Origin: Euryarchaeota archaeon UBA202
GTDB taxonomy: Archaea > Thermoplasmatota > E2 > UBA202
Length of the DNA stretch: 37,072 bases
Direction: 5' to 3'
NCBI GenBank assembly: GCA_002502685.1
Contig: DAQA01000031.1
Span: 1-37,072 of the forward strand
Both the position numbers and the translations under genes were made by a program. Below are positions 1 through 9,512 of the stretch, piece by piece (the stretch's first letter is position 1; every line of letters starts with the position of its first letter). A model generated the notes under the pieces. That model made no database searches and was not told the origin of the DNA. It was given only the letters and a program-made list of their open reading frames with translations.

Positions 1-53
1 GTCCTTAACCGATGACACATGAAAAAAATTCTATTAAAACAGAGAGGATTCTC

Positions 54-61
54 TATAAAAA
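54..61 (+). promoter_or_regulatory. TATA box of the mtaB gene
   Basis: The sequence TATAAAAA has its centre about 26 nt upstream of position 84. A transcript starting there would have a leader of only about 10 nt before the ATG at 94. This fits archaeal promoter geometry; the start site is inferred. Confidence 0.4.
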
Positions 62-93
62 TTTAATTATCAAAAAAACATGTGGTTACAATA

Positions 94-1335
94 ATGAAGG
101 TATACATAGAGACATACGGATGCACCACCAACCAAGGTGATGCACTTGCCATGCAAGGTATTATCGAGGAAAAGGGACATGAAATTGTAAAAGACACAAA
201 AGAAGCTGATTCACTTATCTTAATGACCTGTACCGTCATTGGTACAACAGAACAACGTATGCTACATCGCCTCCGTACTCTAAACAAAGAGAATAAACAA
301 CTTATTGTCTCTGGGTGCATGGCATCCGTACAACAAGATTTAATTAAGAAAACTGCTCCGTCTGCTAAGATTCTCCCTCCCCGCTATTTTCATCATATCA
401 ATGATGTAATCGAGGAAAAAAAAACTATTTTTACATATAAGCCAAAAACATCTATCCCCAGATATCATCAAGGTATTGGTATAATTCCTATTTCAGAGGG
501 ATGCTCGTTTTCTTGTACCTACTGTATAACCAAAAAAGCAAGAGGGATACTTAGATCCTATCCATTCAATGAAATAACAGATGACGTGCATAAAATGGTG
601 AAACAGGGATGCAAGGAAATTAGGGTTACTGCCCAAGATACTGCATCATATGGACAGGACATCAAATCTTCTCTTCACTTATTAATCAGGGAAATTTCCA
701 GGATCAACGGAGATTTCATGGTAAGAATCGGTATGATGAATCCTTTGTCAACATGGAAAATTTTAACAGAGTTACTCAATGTTTACTCCAGCGATAAGAT
801 TTTTAAATTTTTACATCTACCTGTACAATCTGGGTCTGATATTATTTTAAAAAATATGGGTCGCAGATATACCATCCAAAGATATCAATATATCATTGAA
901 TCATTCCGTGAATTATTTCCCGATATGACAATAGCAACAGATATCATAGTGGCTTTCCCAGGGGAAACTGAAAAGCAATTTATACAAAGTTGTCAACTTT
1001 TAAGCACAATTCAACCAGACATTGTACATATTACCCGATTTTCTGCTCGGCCGGGCACTATAGCAAAAAAAATGGCTGGGAGAATATCTACTGATGTGGC
1101 AAAAAAAAGATCACAAAAAATCACATCCCTGGTCAATGAGATATCAAGAAAAAAAAATACCGAAAAAATTGGGAATAGATACCGCGTTTTAGCAATGGAA
1201 AAAAGACAAGATTATATGATGGGAAGAACGATCAATTATAAATCGGTTTTATTCAAGGGCGGAAGAATTGGAGAATGGGTAAATATTGAAGTTAAAGAAG
1301 CTACACAAACCCATCTAATTGGAAAGATATATTAG
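94..1335 (+). CDS. tRNA (N6-threonylcarbamoyladenosine(37)-C2)-methylthiotransferase, archaeal e-MtaB type
   Basis: This radical-SAM enzyme adds a methylthio group to t6A37 in ANN-decoding tRNAs. From the ATG at 94 it has 413 residues. An N-terminal UPF0004 domain carries the first-cluster cysteines C10 (in ETYGC), C46 and C75. The radical SAM motif GCSFSCTYC supplies C137, C141 and C144, and a C-terminal TRAM-like region runs to GGRIGEWVNIEV. The start MKVYIETYGC is the usual one for the archaeal/eukaryotic CDKAL1 clade. An in-frame GTG at 82 would add four residues and is less likely. It is convergent with iorB. Family assignment is firm; exact substrate is taken from the family. Confidence 0.92.
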   Translation: MKVYIETYGCTTNQGDALAMQGIIEEKGHEIVKDTKEADSLILMTCTVIGTTEQRMLHRLRTLNKENKQLIVSGCMASVQQDLIKKTAPSAKILPPRYFHHINDVIEEKKTIFTYKPKTSIPRYHQGIGIIPISEGCSFSCTYCITKKARGILRSYPFNEITDDVHKMVKQGCKEIRVTAQDTASYGQDIKSSLHLLIREISRINGDFMVRIGMMNPLSTWKILTELLNVYSSDKIFKFLHLPVQSGSDIILKNMGRRYTIQRYQYIIESFRELFPDMTIATDIIVAFPGETEKQFIQSCQLLSTIQPDIVHITRFSARPGTIAKKMAGRISTDVAKKRSQKITSLVNEISRKKNTEKIGNRYRVLAMEKRQDYMMGRTINYKSVLFKGGRIGEWVNIEVKEATQTHLIGKIY

Positions 1336-1379
1336 AATTTCCCTCTGGCAGTTATATGAAAAAAAAAGATAACGGCAAG

Positions 1380-1399
1380 AAACTCTTTATGAAGAGTTT
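1380..1399. terminator. Hairpin between convergent mtaB and iorB
   Basis: A perfect 8-bp inverted repeat (AAACTCTT, loop TATG, AAGAGTTT) lies in the 103-nt gap between two convergent genes. It could serve both strands as a terminator or mRNA 3'-end structure. Archaeal termination depends mainly on T-runs, which are short here, so the role is inferred. Confidence 0.35.
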
Positions 1400-1438
1400 T
1401 ATGGCTAGTTGTAAGTATCTAGGCAGGGAAATAATAGA

Positions 1439-2041
1439 TTATTCAACATAATTATTATTCTTCAGAAATACGCGACCTGAATCGAAAGCTTTTTCACTGA
1501 TGGCCATATAGCGGGACGGAAGATTTTTTTGAATGGTTTTTAGCAATAATTGAGGGAGAAAAGGTAACAAACCTGTATCTGCCAAAGCACCAAGCAAAAC
1601 CATATTTTTTGCTATCCTGGCTCCTGACTGGATCGCTAGACCGAGGGCATCAATTTTTATCAGACGACATTTTTCTTGGATTTCTTTAAAGACATCTTCC
1701 AAGTCAGGATAGGTATCGATTCCCAAGGATACACTCGGGGGAATAACTGGATTTATATCAGTAATCACAAGTCTATCTTTTTTTATTTTTGAGAGTTGTC
1801 GAAGGGCTTCTACTGGTTCCAGGGATACGAGAACATCTGCAGAGTCATTACAGATAAGTGCACTATATACGTCACCAATATTAATTATACACTCCACAGC
1901 GCCACCTCGCTGTGCCATACCATGGACCTCAGCAATTAAAGCTTTTTTATTTGCTTCAAGTGCAGCTTTTCCCAGGATATTGGCAGCTGTTAAGATACCT
2001 TGTCCACCCACACCCGCAAAAACGATACTTGTTTTATTCAT
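1439..2041 (-). CDS. iorB: Indolepyruvate:ferredoxin oxidoreductase, beta subunit
   Basis: This is the gamma-type (POR_N-like) half of the enzyme that oxidatively decarboxylates aryl pyruvates to aryl-CoA, CO2 and reduced ferredoxin. The 200-residue protein starts at the ATG at 2041 (MNKTSIVFAGVGGQGI) with the family's glycine-rich GVGGQG motif near residue 10. The motif HGMAQRGGAVE follows. This start overlaps the last 8 nt of iorA, so translation is probably coupled. A longer open frame to 2095 lies inside iorA and is rejected. It is the last gene of an acdB-iorA-iorB operon. Confidence 0.93.
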   Translation of the reverse strand: MNKTSIVFAGVGGQGILTAANILGKAALEANKKALIAEVHGMAQRGGAVECIINIGDVYSALICNDSADVLVSLEPVEALRQLSKIKKDRLVITDINPVIPPSVSLGIDTYPDLEDVFKEIQEKCRLIKIDALGLAIQSGARIAKNMVLLGALADTGLLPFLPQLLLKTIQKNLPSRYMAISEKAFDSGRVFLKNNNYVE

Positions 2042-3899
2042 GGTTTCCCTCTTTTTCAATTGCATTAGATGGACATATTTGTTGGCAAACCCCACAGGAA
2101 GTACAGAGAGTCTTATCTATTTTGACCTGGTTCCCTTCTAGAAAGAAAGCAGGACATCCAAATTTGTTTATACATATCTTACACTGGGTACATTTATGTT
2201 GATTGATTGTGTAGGGAATAATGTTTTTTCCATGTTTTCTTTTGTTGCTCACGATAAGGAGGATACAGGGTGCCCGGGAAACCACAACAGATGGCCCCTT
2301 ATAGCGTAATGATCTAATGAAAGCTTTTTTGGTTTCCTCGATATTGGTGGGGTTGACAACTTCGATATGTTGGATACCCAGACCCTTAGCTACATCCTCT
2401 ATTTTGAGCATACGGATATTTTCACCCATACCACTTTTGCTGGTACCTGGATGAGGTTGATGACCGGTCATAGCAGTGGTTCGATTATCCAGGACAGTAA
2501 TGACACAATCGTTATTGTGATGAACAGCATTTACAATCCCAGGTAGAGAAGAATGAAAGAAAGTCGAGTCACCCATAAAGCTGACAACCTTTTGTTCAGT
2601 TGCATAGGAAAAACCACAAGCTGTGCCCACATTTGATCCCATACAAAGGAGATAATCTGCAATTTTTAATGGAGGGGCATTACCAAGGGTATAACAGCCG
2701 ATATCTGTGGGAAAAATGGTATCTTTTGGGACAACTTGTTTTACTGCATAATACGTGGCACGATGGGGACAGCCTGGACAAAGCACTGGAGGACGCGCTG
2801 GAAGCTTGACCTTGGGAGAATCGGAGGATGTTTTATGTTTAAGGTGAAAAATTTCGCTAATAGAGTGAGCAACAATATCTGGGGTGTATTCATAAAGACG
2901 GGAAAAATGACCGGCTCCCTTTCCATATATTTTTACATCCTCATCATAGGCAATGGCCCGTATTTGTTCTTCTATGAAGGGTTCTAGCTCCTCAACTATA
3001 ATAACTTCATCGCAAGATTTTAGAAAATCTTTACATAATTTTTTTGGTAAGGGATGGGTCATACCCAATTTCAAAATTTTACATTCTAGGTGTAATTCAT
3101 TGATGACATCTCTTACATAGCCATAGGATGGTCCAGATGTAATAATTCCTTTTGTTCCCCCATGATTTATTATATAATTAAATGGTATTTTTTCAGAAAT
3201 GGCTGCAGCTTCATCCATTTTTTCCAGTAATACCGAGTGAAGCTGTCTTGCCACTGCGGGAACAGTAACCAATAGAGGGTTTTTTCTAAATATGCCTTTT
3301 GTGGTTTTTTTCTTTTTCAAGGGATTGAGTGTAACTGGACCGCGTACATGGGACACCCGTGTTGTGGTCCGGAGTAAAAGTGGGATCTTCAGCTTTTCTG
3401 ATAATGTGAATCCCTCTAGAGCCATATCTTTTGCTTCTTGGGGATCCGATGGTTCAAACATGGGTGCATGTGCAAGTTTGGAATAAATACGGTTGTCTTG
3501 TTCATTTTGACTTGAATGGCAAGAAGGGTCGTCTGCGGTTACAATGATATGACCAGCTTTGCAGCCGACATACATATAGGTTAAAAAGGCATCACTGGCC
3601 ACATTTAGGCCAACGTGTTTCATACATGTAAGTGATCTCAATCCGCATATTGAGGCGGCAGCGGCAAACTCTACTGCCACCTTTTCGTTAACCGAGTATT
3701 GGAAGTAAAAACCTGGGTCTTTTTTTTGAGATTTTAGATATTTAGCAACAGCCGAGAAACTGTCAGCGATTTCCGATGCGGGGGTTCCCGGGTAGGTAGT
3801 AACTACATCAATTCCTGCTTCTAATGCACCACGTGTTATTGCTTGGTTTCCCAACAGTAAAGCAGGACTCTTTTTTGCTAAAACATCCATCTTAATCAC
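2034..3899 (-). CDS. iorA: Indolepyruvate:ferredoxin oxidoreductase, alpha subunit
   Basis: This is the large catalytic subunit, which binds thiamine pyrophosphate. At 621 residues it has the usual IorA length. The order is an N-terminal pyrimidine-binding domain (TTYPGTPASEI near residue 35), a middle domain, a TPP-binding domain starting at CPGCPHRATYY with GDSTFFHSSLPG, and a C-terminal ferredoxin domain. That domain has two cysteine clusters, CTQCKIC..GCP and CTSCGVC..ICP, for two [4Fe-4S] centres. The start is a GTG at 3899 that overlaps the TGA of acdB as GTGA; an ATG at 3890 is the alternative. The neighbours suggest fermentative use of aromatic amino acids. Confidence 0.95.
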   Translation of the reverse strand: MIKMDVLAKKSPALLLGNQAITRGALEAGIDVVTTYPGTPASEIADSFSAVAKYLKSQKKDPGFYFQYSVNEKVAVEFAAAASICGLRSLTCMKHVGLNVASDAFLTYMYVGCKAGHIIVTADDPSCHSSQNEQDNRIYSKLAHAPMFEPSDPQEAKDMALEGFTLSEKLKIPLLLRTTTRVSHVRGPVTLNPLKKKKTTKGIFRKNPLLVTVPAVARQLHSVLLEKMDEAAAISEKIPFNYIINHGGTKGIITSGPSYGYVRDVINELHLECKILKLGMTHPLPKKLCKDFLKSCDEVIIVEELEPFIEEQIRAIAYDEDVKIYGKGAGHFSRLYEYTPDIVAHSISEIFHLKHKTSSDSPKVKLPARPPVLCPGCPHRATYYAVKQVVPKDTIFPTDIGCYTLGNAPPLKIADYLLCMGSNVGTACGFSYATEQKVVSFMGDSTFFHSSLPGIVNAVHHNNDCVITVLDNRTTAMTGHQPHPGTSKSGMGENIRMLKIEDVAKGLGIQHIEVVNPTNIEETKKAFIRSLRYKGPSVVVSRAPCILLIVSNKRKHGKNIIPYTINQHKCTQCKICINKFGCPAFFLEGNQVKIDKTLCTSCGVCQQICPSNAIEKEGNHE

Positions 3900-4513
3900 T
3901 CTCTTATGAGTTTTGCATCTACTACCGTTAGCCCCTTTTTGTATACAAATATAGGATTTAAATCCATCTGACTGATAGATTCATTTTGTGCCAGATGGGA
4001 CAATTTCATAAGAAGGTTAATTAATACTTTTTTATCAGCTCTCATGTTTCTAAATCCTTCAAATATTTGTTTTCCTTTTAATTCTTCAAGCATGTCCTCT
4101 GCATCTTTTTGGGTGATAGGAATCACTCGAAAAGAAACATCGTGATATAACTCAGTGAAAATTCCTCCTATCCCTACCATAATGGATAAACCAAATGTGG
4201 AGTCTTTAATGACTCCAGCAATTATTTCAATTCCTTTTTTTTCCATTTCTTCCAGGAGGAATTTTTTATTAGGGAACTTTTTTTTAAATTTTTTAAATGC
4301 TTCTACTAGCGTTTCTTTATCCGGGATATCTAATTGTATGCCCCCCAGGTCAGTTTTATGCAATATATCAGGTGAGCAAACCTTTAATGCGAGAGGAAAA
4401 GAAAGATCGATGGTTTCAAGATCTTCTTTTTTCTCTATAACAATATAATTAGTTGTGGGAATATCATATTTTTTTAGGATATCTTTTACCTCGTTTTCAG
4501 CTAATGCTTTCAT
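3896..4513 (-). CDS. acdB: ADP-forming acyl-CoA synthetase, beta (ATP-grasp) subunit
   Basis: This is the small ATP-grasp subunit of an archaeal ADP-forming acetyl/aryl-CoA synthetase, which converts acyl-CoA, ADP and phosphate to acid, CoA and ATP. It has 205 residues from the ATG at 4513. Visible family features are ALKVCSPDILHKTDLGG near the N-terminus, the central block VGIGGIFTELYHDVSFR, and the closing MDLNPIFVYKKGL. A TTG at 4531 would add six residues. The alpha subunit with the catalytic phosphohistidine is not in this window. Its overlap with iorA suggests the enzyme takes aryl-CoA made by IorAB, like the aromatic-acid isoforms of Thermococcales. That pairing is inferred. Confidence 0.88.
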   Translation of the reverse strand: MKALAENEVKDILKKYDIPTTNYIVIEKKEDLETIDLSFPLALKVCSPDILHKTDLGGIQLDIPDKETLVEAFKKFKKKFPNKKFLLEEMEKKGIEIIAGVIKDSTFGLSIMVGIGGIFTELYHDVSFRVIPITQKDAEDMLEELKGKQIFEGFRNMRADKKVLINLLMKLSHLAQNESISQMDLNPIFVYKKGLTVVDAKLIRE

Positions 4514-4921
4514 TGGTTGATGTAATATCAATATTGTTTTATTATTTTTTGTACAAAAATTTAATTAATCCAAATCCAATTTTTCATGTATCTCTTGAAA
4601 TATACCAAAAATAGTGGTTGTTACAGAGTTGAGGATTATACCCTTTAATTATATCTTGATATGTGAATACCACCAAGAAAACGAGATGGCTATTGCAAAA
4701 ATAGGTACTGGTTTCCTTAACACTTAGCAGGTTTAAAAAATCCTTAAATCCTTAATTTATTATGGTGACCTTTGGGGGAGTGAAATATTGAAATAAGGAG
4801 CCATCTACCATCCTTTTTTAGGGGTATAAGAACCGGGGAAAATGGATATTTTCTTATACTAATAATCATTTCCCAATACGTAGAAAAAAAATATCTTTAA
4901 GTGGCTATAAAATCCACTTTT
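4514..4921. other. Divergent intergenic region between acdB and gyrB
   Basis: About 410 nt contain no convincing gene. The region is AT-rich, holds the divergent promoters, and includes a short inverted repeat GTGG/CCAC flanking a TATAAAA element at 4901-4917. I see no tRNA, clear box C/D RNA or riboswitch. Confidence 0.4.
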
Positions 4922-4927
4922 AGAGGG
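4922..4927 (+). promoter_or_regulatory. Shine-Dalgarno site deciding the gyrB start
   Basis: AGAGGG lies 6 nt before the ATG at 4934. It directly abuts another ATG at 4928, leaving no spacer, and is far from the GTG at 4901. It therefore favours 4934 as the start. Confidence 0.55.
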
Positions 4928-4933
4928 ATGCAT

Positions 4934-6820
4934 ATGCCTACAGACGATTATGAAATAGAAGATATAAAAGTTCTCGAAGGTCTTCAGGCAGTAAGGAAAA
5001 GACCGGCAATGTATATAGGCTCGACAGACAAAAAGGGCCTACATCACCTAGTGTATGAGGTTGTTGATAATTCTATTGATGAGGCATTATCAGGATATTG
5101 TACTCTCATAGAGGTAGTTCTTAAACAAGATGGGAGTGTATCAGTAACTGATAATGGCAGGGGTATTCCTGTGGAAATCCATAAGAAATATGATAAACCG
5201 GGTGTAGAAATCGCCATGACCATGTTACATGCCGGGGGAAAATTTGATAAGACAGCATATAAGGTATCAGGAGGACTCCATGGAGTAGGCGTCTCGGTTG
5301 TAAATGCATTATCAAAGTGGCTGGAAGTGGAGGTTAAACGAAACAAAAAAAAATATTATCAAAGATTTGAGGGAGGAACACCGGTTGGCAATTTAAAAGA
5401 AATCGGGACAGCTGATGGAACGGGAACAAAGGTTACATTTTATCCAGATACAGAAATTTTTGAAGAGATCGCCTTTGATTATGAAACCCTGAGTAAACGA
5501 TTGCAGGAGCTGGCTTTTCTCAACAAAGGTTTAACAATTAGAATAGAAAACGAAAATGATGGAAGGCAAGAACAATTTTCTTATGACGGCGGTATAATCC
5601 AATACGTGAAATATATCAATAAGAATAAAAATTGTTTATTTAATGAACCCATCTATATTCGCGGAGAAAAGAATGGGGTTGACATTGAAATTGCAATACA
5701 ATATACTGATGGATACACAGAAAATATTTTTACCTTTGTCAATAATATAAACACCCATGAGGGAGGTACCCATCTTTCTGGGTTTAAGGCAGGGATTACA
5801 CGCGTTATAAATGATTATGGGAAAAGAAACGTGTTTAAAAAAGATGAAATTTTAAGTGGAGAAGATATACGGGAAGGACTAACTGCAATTTTATCCTGTA
5901 AAATCCCTGAACCTCAATTTGAAGGACAAACAAAAACTCGATTGGGAAACAGTGAATTGAAGGGAATCGTGGAAAGCTTGATTTATGATAAGTTGTCCAT
6001 TTTTTTGGAGGAAAATCCAACTATCTCGGGGGTTGTACTTGACAAAGCATTACGGGCATCTAGAGCACGGGAGGCAGCCCGGAGGGCACGTGAACTCACG
6101 AGAAGGAAAGGACTGATTGAATCAAGTGCCCTACCTGGTAAACTTGCTGATTGCTCCTCCAAAGACGCGACTCAATCTGAACTTTATTTGGTAGAGGGAG
6201 ATTCTGCAGGTGGCTCTGCAAAACAGGGAAGAGATAGAGAATTTCATGCTATTCTTCCCTTGCGGGGAAAGATATTAAATGTGGAGAAATCACGTTTGGA
6301 TAAAATCTTGGAAAATAAGGAGATACTAGCAATTATTTCTGCAATGGGTACTGGTATTGGTGACGAATTTAACATCGACAAGGCACGTTATTACAAGGTC
6401 ATAATTATGACCGATGCCGATGTTGATGGGGCCCATATCAGGACACTTCTCCTAACATTCTTTTTCCGATATATGAGGGAATTAATTGAGGCGGGATTTG
6501 TTTATATCGCCCAGCCGCCCCTATATAAGATAGTTAAAGGAAAGCAGGAATTGTATGCATATTCAGAAAAAGAAAAAAATAAGATAATACAAGATATTGG
6601 AAAGGCATCCATTCATAGATACAAAGGTTTAGGTGAAATGAATCCCCCGCAGCTGTGGGAAACAACCATGGATCCTGCCCATAGGATATTAAAGAGAGTT
6701 ACTGTGGAGGATGCCGTCGCAGCAAACCTATTATTCAGTATCCTTATGGGTGAAGATGTGGAAGCACGACGGGAATTCATTGAACAACACGCCAAGGAGG
6801 TAATGAATCTGGATATTTAA
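4934..6820 (+). CDS. gyrB: DNA gyrase subunit B
   Basis: This is the ATPase/TOPRIM subunit of the type IIA topoisomerase that introduces negative supercoils. It has 628 residues from the ATG at 4934, close to the short-form bacterial GyrB length. The order is a GHKL ATPase domain (DNSIDEA, DNGRGIP, GGLHGVGVSVVNALS), a transducer domain, then a TOPRIM domain with EGDSAGG (E421) and the DADVD motif (D494, D496). The C-terminal segment contains RYKGLGEMNP. No large insertion or truncation is seen. It sits 91 nt upstream of gyrA. Bacterial-type gyrase is known in several euryarchaeal groups including Thermoplasmata and Halobacteria. Confidence 0.97.
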   Translation: MPTDDYEIEDIKVLEGLQAVRKRPAMYIGSTDKKGLHHLVYEVVDNSIDEALSGYCTLIEVVLKQDGSVSVTDNGRGIPVEIHKKYDKPGVEIAMTMLHAGGKFDKTAYKVSGGLHGVGVSVVNALSKWLEVEVKRNKKKYYQRFEGGTPVGNLKEIGTADGTGTKVTFYPDTEIFEEIAFDYETLSKRLQELAFLNKGLTIRIENENDGRQEQFSYDGGIIQYVKYINKNKNCLFNEPIYIRGEKNGVDIEIAIQYTDGYTENIFTFVNNINTHEGGTHLSGFKAGITRVINDYGKRNVFKKDEILSGEDIREGLTAILSCKIPEPQFEGQTKTRLGNSELKGIVESLIYDKLSIFLEENPTISGVVLDKALRASRAREAARRARELTRRKGLIESSALPGKLADCSSKDATQSELYLVEGDSAGGSAKQGRDREFHAILPLRGKILNVEKSRLDKILENKEILAIISAMGTGIGDEFNIDKARYYKVIIMTDADVDGAHIRTLLLTFFFRYMRELIEAGFVYIAQPPLYKIVKGKQELYAYSEKEKNKIIQDIGKASIHRYKGLGEMNPPQLWETTMDPAHRILKRVTVEDAVAANLLFSILMGEDVEARREFIEQHAKEVMNLDI

Positions 6821-6884
6821 AAAAGGAAAATGTAAGAAATAATATGTTCCTTAATTATAAAAAAAAAATAATATAAAAATTAGA

Positions 6885-6893
6885 TTTAAAAAG
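6885..6893 (+). promoter_or_regulatory. Possible TATA box of gyrA
   Basis: TTTAAAAAG is centred about 26 nt before the gyrA ATG at 6912. An extra near-leaderless promoter for gyrA inside the gyrB-gyrA gap is possible. The whole gap is AT-rich, so the match is weak. Confidence 0.3.
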
Positions 6894-6911
6894 AGACAAT
6901 ACGGATGTATA

Positions 6912-9323
6912 ATGAATCAAAATAACAACCATAGAGAGAATATTGTTGCCCGACCAATAGTTGATGAGATGAAGACTTCCTTTATCGACTATTCAATGAG
7001 TGTGATAATGGGGCGGGCGTTACCCGATGTTCGTGATGGCCTTAAACCCGTGCATAGACGTATACTTTTTGCAATGAACGAAATGGGGTTAAGCTATAAT
7101 AAACAACATAAAAAATCAGCTCGTGTTGTTGGTGAAGTACTTGGTAAATATCATCCCCATGGTGATGCAGCAGTCTATGACTCCATGGTCAGAATGGCAC
7201 AAGATTTCTCTCTCCGGTATCCTCTTATTGACGGCCAGGGTAATTTTGGCAGTATAGATGGGGATGCAGCTGCGGCAATGCGATATACAGAAGCACGCCT
7301 GGGAAAAATAAGCAACGAAATACTCCAAGATATCAACAAGGGAACAATTGAATGGAGAGACAATTTTGATGGATCGTTGAGTGAACCCATAGTATTACCT
7401 TCTAAATTACCAAATTTATTAGTGAATGGATCATCGGGCATAGCTGTGGGTATGGCCACAAATATGCCTCCCCACAATCTTGGGGAAGTAATTGATGCCG
7501 TAATTGCATATATTGATGATTCAGAAATTGATATTTATTCCCTCATAGAACTGATGCCAGGCCCCGATTTTCCCACAGGGGGAAAAATCCAGGGAAGACA
7601 AGGGATACTGGAGGGCTATTCTACAGGTAAAGGTTTAGTAAAAGTCAGGGCTTCTGTTGATATTGAAGATAATAAAATCATTGTCAATGAACTTCCCTAC
7701 CAGGTCAATAAGTCATCTGTGATAAAAAACATCGCGGACCTGGTTAAAAAAGGAATAATTGAAGGGATATCCGATTTAATAGATCAATCCGATCGTGAAG
7801 GAATGAGAGTTGTAATCAAACTAAAGGCGGGAACAGTACCTGAAGTTATCCTCAACCATTTGTATAAACATACTGCATTAGAGTCAACTTTTGGTATCTC
7901 CAATGTGGCACTGGTAGATGGAGAACCTCGTTTGCTCAGCCTAAAGGATTTAATCAAGCACTTTGTTTGTCACCGTATAGACATTATCACCCGACGTACA
8001 CAGTTTGACCTAGACAAAAGTGAAGAGAGAGAACATATTTTATCTGGATTAATTACAGCTGTTCAACATATAACAACCGTTATCAAGATTATTCAAGCGG
8101 CATCAGAGATATCAGATGCCAAAAGAGATTTAGTAAACAAATTTCAATTTAGTGACATACAAGTCAGAGAGATACTCTCCATGCGGCTTCAACAATTAAC
8201 CAACCTAGAATCCCAATCAATGATCAAGGAACAAAAAGAGATAAAAGAAAAAATACAGCACTTAAAGATTGTCCTTTCTGATCCAGAGGAAATTAAAAAA
8301 ATTATAAAAAATGAGCTTTTAGAGATTAAAAACAAATATAGCGATGAAAGACGGACCGAAATAGTGGATGTAGCAGAAGAAGTACTGGATGAGGACCTAA
8401 TTCCCGAAGAAGATATGGTGATAACAATAACCAAGGATGGCTATATTAAGAGATTACCTCTTGATACCTATCGGACACAAAAGCGGGGGGGAAAAGGGAT
8501 GATAGGTATTAAAACAAAAGAAGAAGATTACCCTATCAATGTTTTTATTTCTTCAACACACAATTATTTACTTTTTTTCTCCAATAAAGGGAGGGTCTAT
8601 TGGCTAAAAACATATAAAATTCCTGAAGCAGGAAGACAAGGAAAAGGACGAGCTATTGTAAATCTACTACCCCGACTCAACACCGAAGAATATATAAATA
8701 ATGTTATACCAGTTGATGACTTTGAGGACAACAAATACTTAATTTTTGCAACAAAGAAGGGACTGATAAAAAAGACTGAACTTTCAAAATATTCCCATCC
8801 ACGTGTAACAGGAATTTTTGCCATACAATTAAGACCAGATGACGAAGTAATCGGAACTAAGATAGCAGATGGAACAATGAATATCATGCTTGCAACCAAA
8901 AATGGGAAAGCAATACAATTTCATGAAAAAGGAATTCGGCCAATTGGACGAAAAGCGATTGGAGTAAAAGGGATAAACTTATCGAAAAATGATGAAGTAA
9001 TCTCTATGATTACCGCTCAAGAAGATGCAAAAATTCTAACGGTCACTGAGAATGGTTTTGGCAAGAGAACAGCTCTAACTGATTACAGGAAAACAAAGCG
9101 GGGAGGAAAGGGGATAATCACCATAAAGGTCAATCGAAGAAATGGACAGGTCATTTCCTTAAAAAATGTAAAGGAAGACGAAGATATTATTTTGTCAAGC
9201 CGTAATGGAAAAATCATTCGGGTCCCGGCTTCTGAAATACGTTTGCAGGGTCGAAATACCATGGGAGTCCGGATAATGAATCTTGATGAAGATGACAAGG
9301 TTGCTGATATTGCAAGAGTGTAA
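6912..9323 (+). CDS. gyrA: DNA gyrase subunit A
   Basis: This is the DNA breakage-reunion subunit of gyrase, 803 residues. The N-terminal winged-helix/tower domain carries the catalytic tyrosine Y125 in AAMRYTEARL. The C-terminal DNA-wrapping beta-pinwheel includes a GyrA box, QKRGGKG, at 523-529, and a related KRGGKG near residue 730. The box marks a true gyrase rather than topoisomerase IV. In the quinolone-contact region the sequence is HPHGDAAVYD, so the residue equivalent to E. coli Ser83 is Ala86 while the acidic partner, D90, is kept. It is probably co-transcribed with gyrB. Confidence 0.97.
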   Translation: MNQNNNHRENIVARPIVDEMKTSFIDYSMSVIMGRALPDVRDGLKPVHRRILFAMNEMGLSYNKQHKKSARVVGEVLGKYHPHGDAAVYDSMVRMAQDFSLRYPLIDGQGNFGSIDGDAAAAMRYTEARLGKISNEILQDINKGTIEWRDNFDGSLSEPIVLPSKLPNLLVNGSSGIAVGMATNMPPHNLGEVIDAVIAYIDDSEIDIYSLIELMPGPDFPTGGKIQGRQGILEGYSTGKGLVKVRASVDIEDNKIIVNELPYQVNKSSVIKNIADLVKKGIIEGISDLIDQSDREGMRVVIKLKAGTVPEVILNHLYKHTALESTFGISNVALVDGEPRLLSLKDLIKHFVCHRIDIITRRTQFDLDKSEEREHILSGLITAVQHITTVIKIIQAASEISDAKRDLVNKFQFSDIQVREILSMRLQQLTNLESQSMIKEQKEIKEKIQHLKIVLSDPEEIKKIIKNELLEIKNKYSDERRTEIVDVAEEVLDEDLIPEEDMVITITKDGYIKRLPLDTYRTQKRGGKGMIGIKTKEEDYPINVFISSTHNYLLFFSNKGRVYWLKTYKIPEAGRQGKGRAIVNLLPRLNTEEYINNVIPVDDFEDNKYLIFATKKGLIKKTELSKYSHPRVTGIFAIQLRPDDEVIGTKIADGTMNIMLATKNGKAIQFHEKGIRPIGRKAIGVKGINLSKNDEVISMITAQEDAKILTVTENGFGKRTALTDYRKTKRGGKGIITIKVNRRNGQVISLKNVKEDEDIILSSRNGKIIRVPASEIRLQGRNTMGVRIMNLDEDDKVADIARV

Positions 9324-9512
9324 ATGTTTCCAAAACCCCGAATATTTTAGGATGGTCTAGAGCATTAAAATAACTAACCGATTAATAAAAAAAAAATTGG
9401 ATAAGGAAAAGATTATAGACGATGGCATAGCTATACTGACTTAAATTTAGAGAGAAGCTTGAAATTGCCAATTAACTAGATTTTGGTATATTAATCGGCA
9501 AGCAATATTGTA

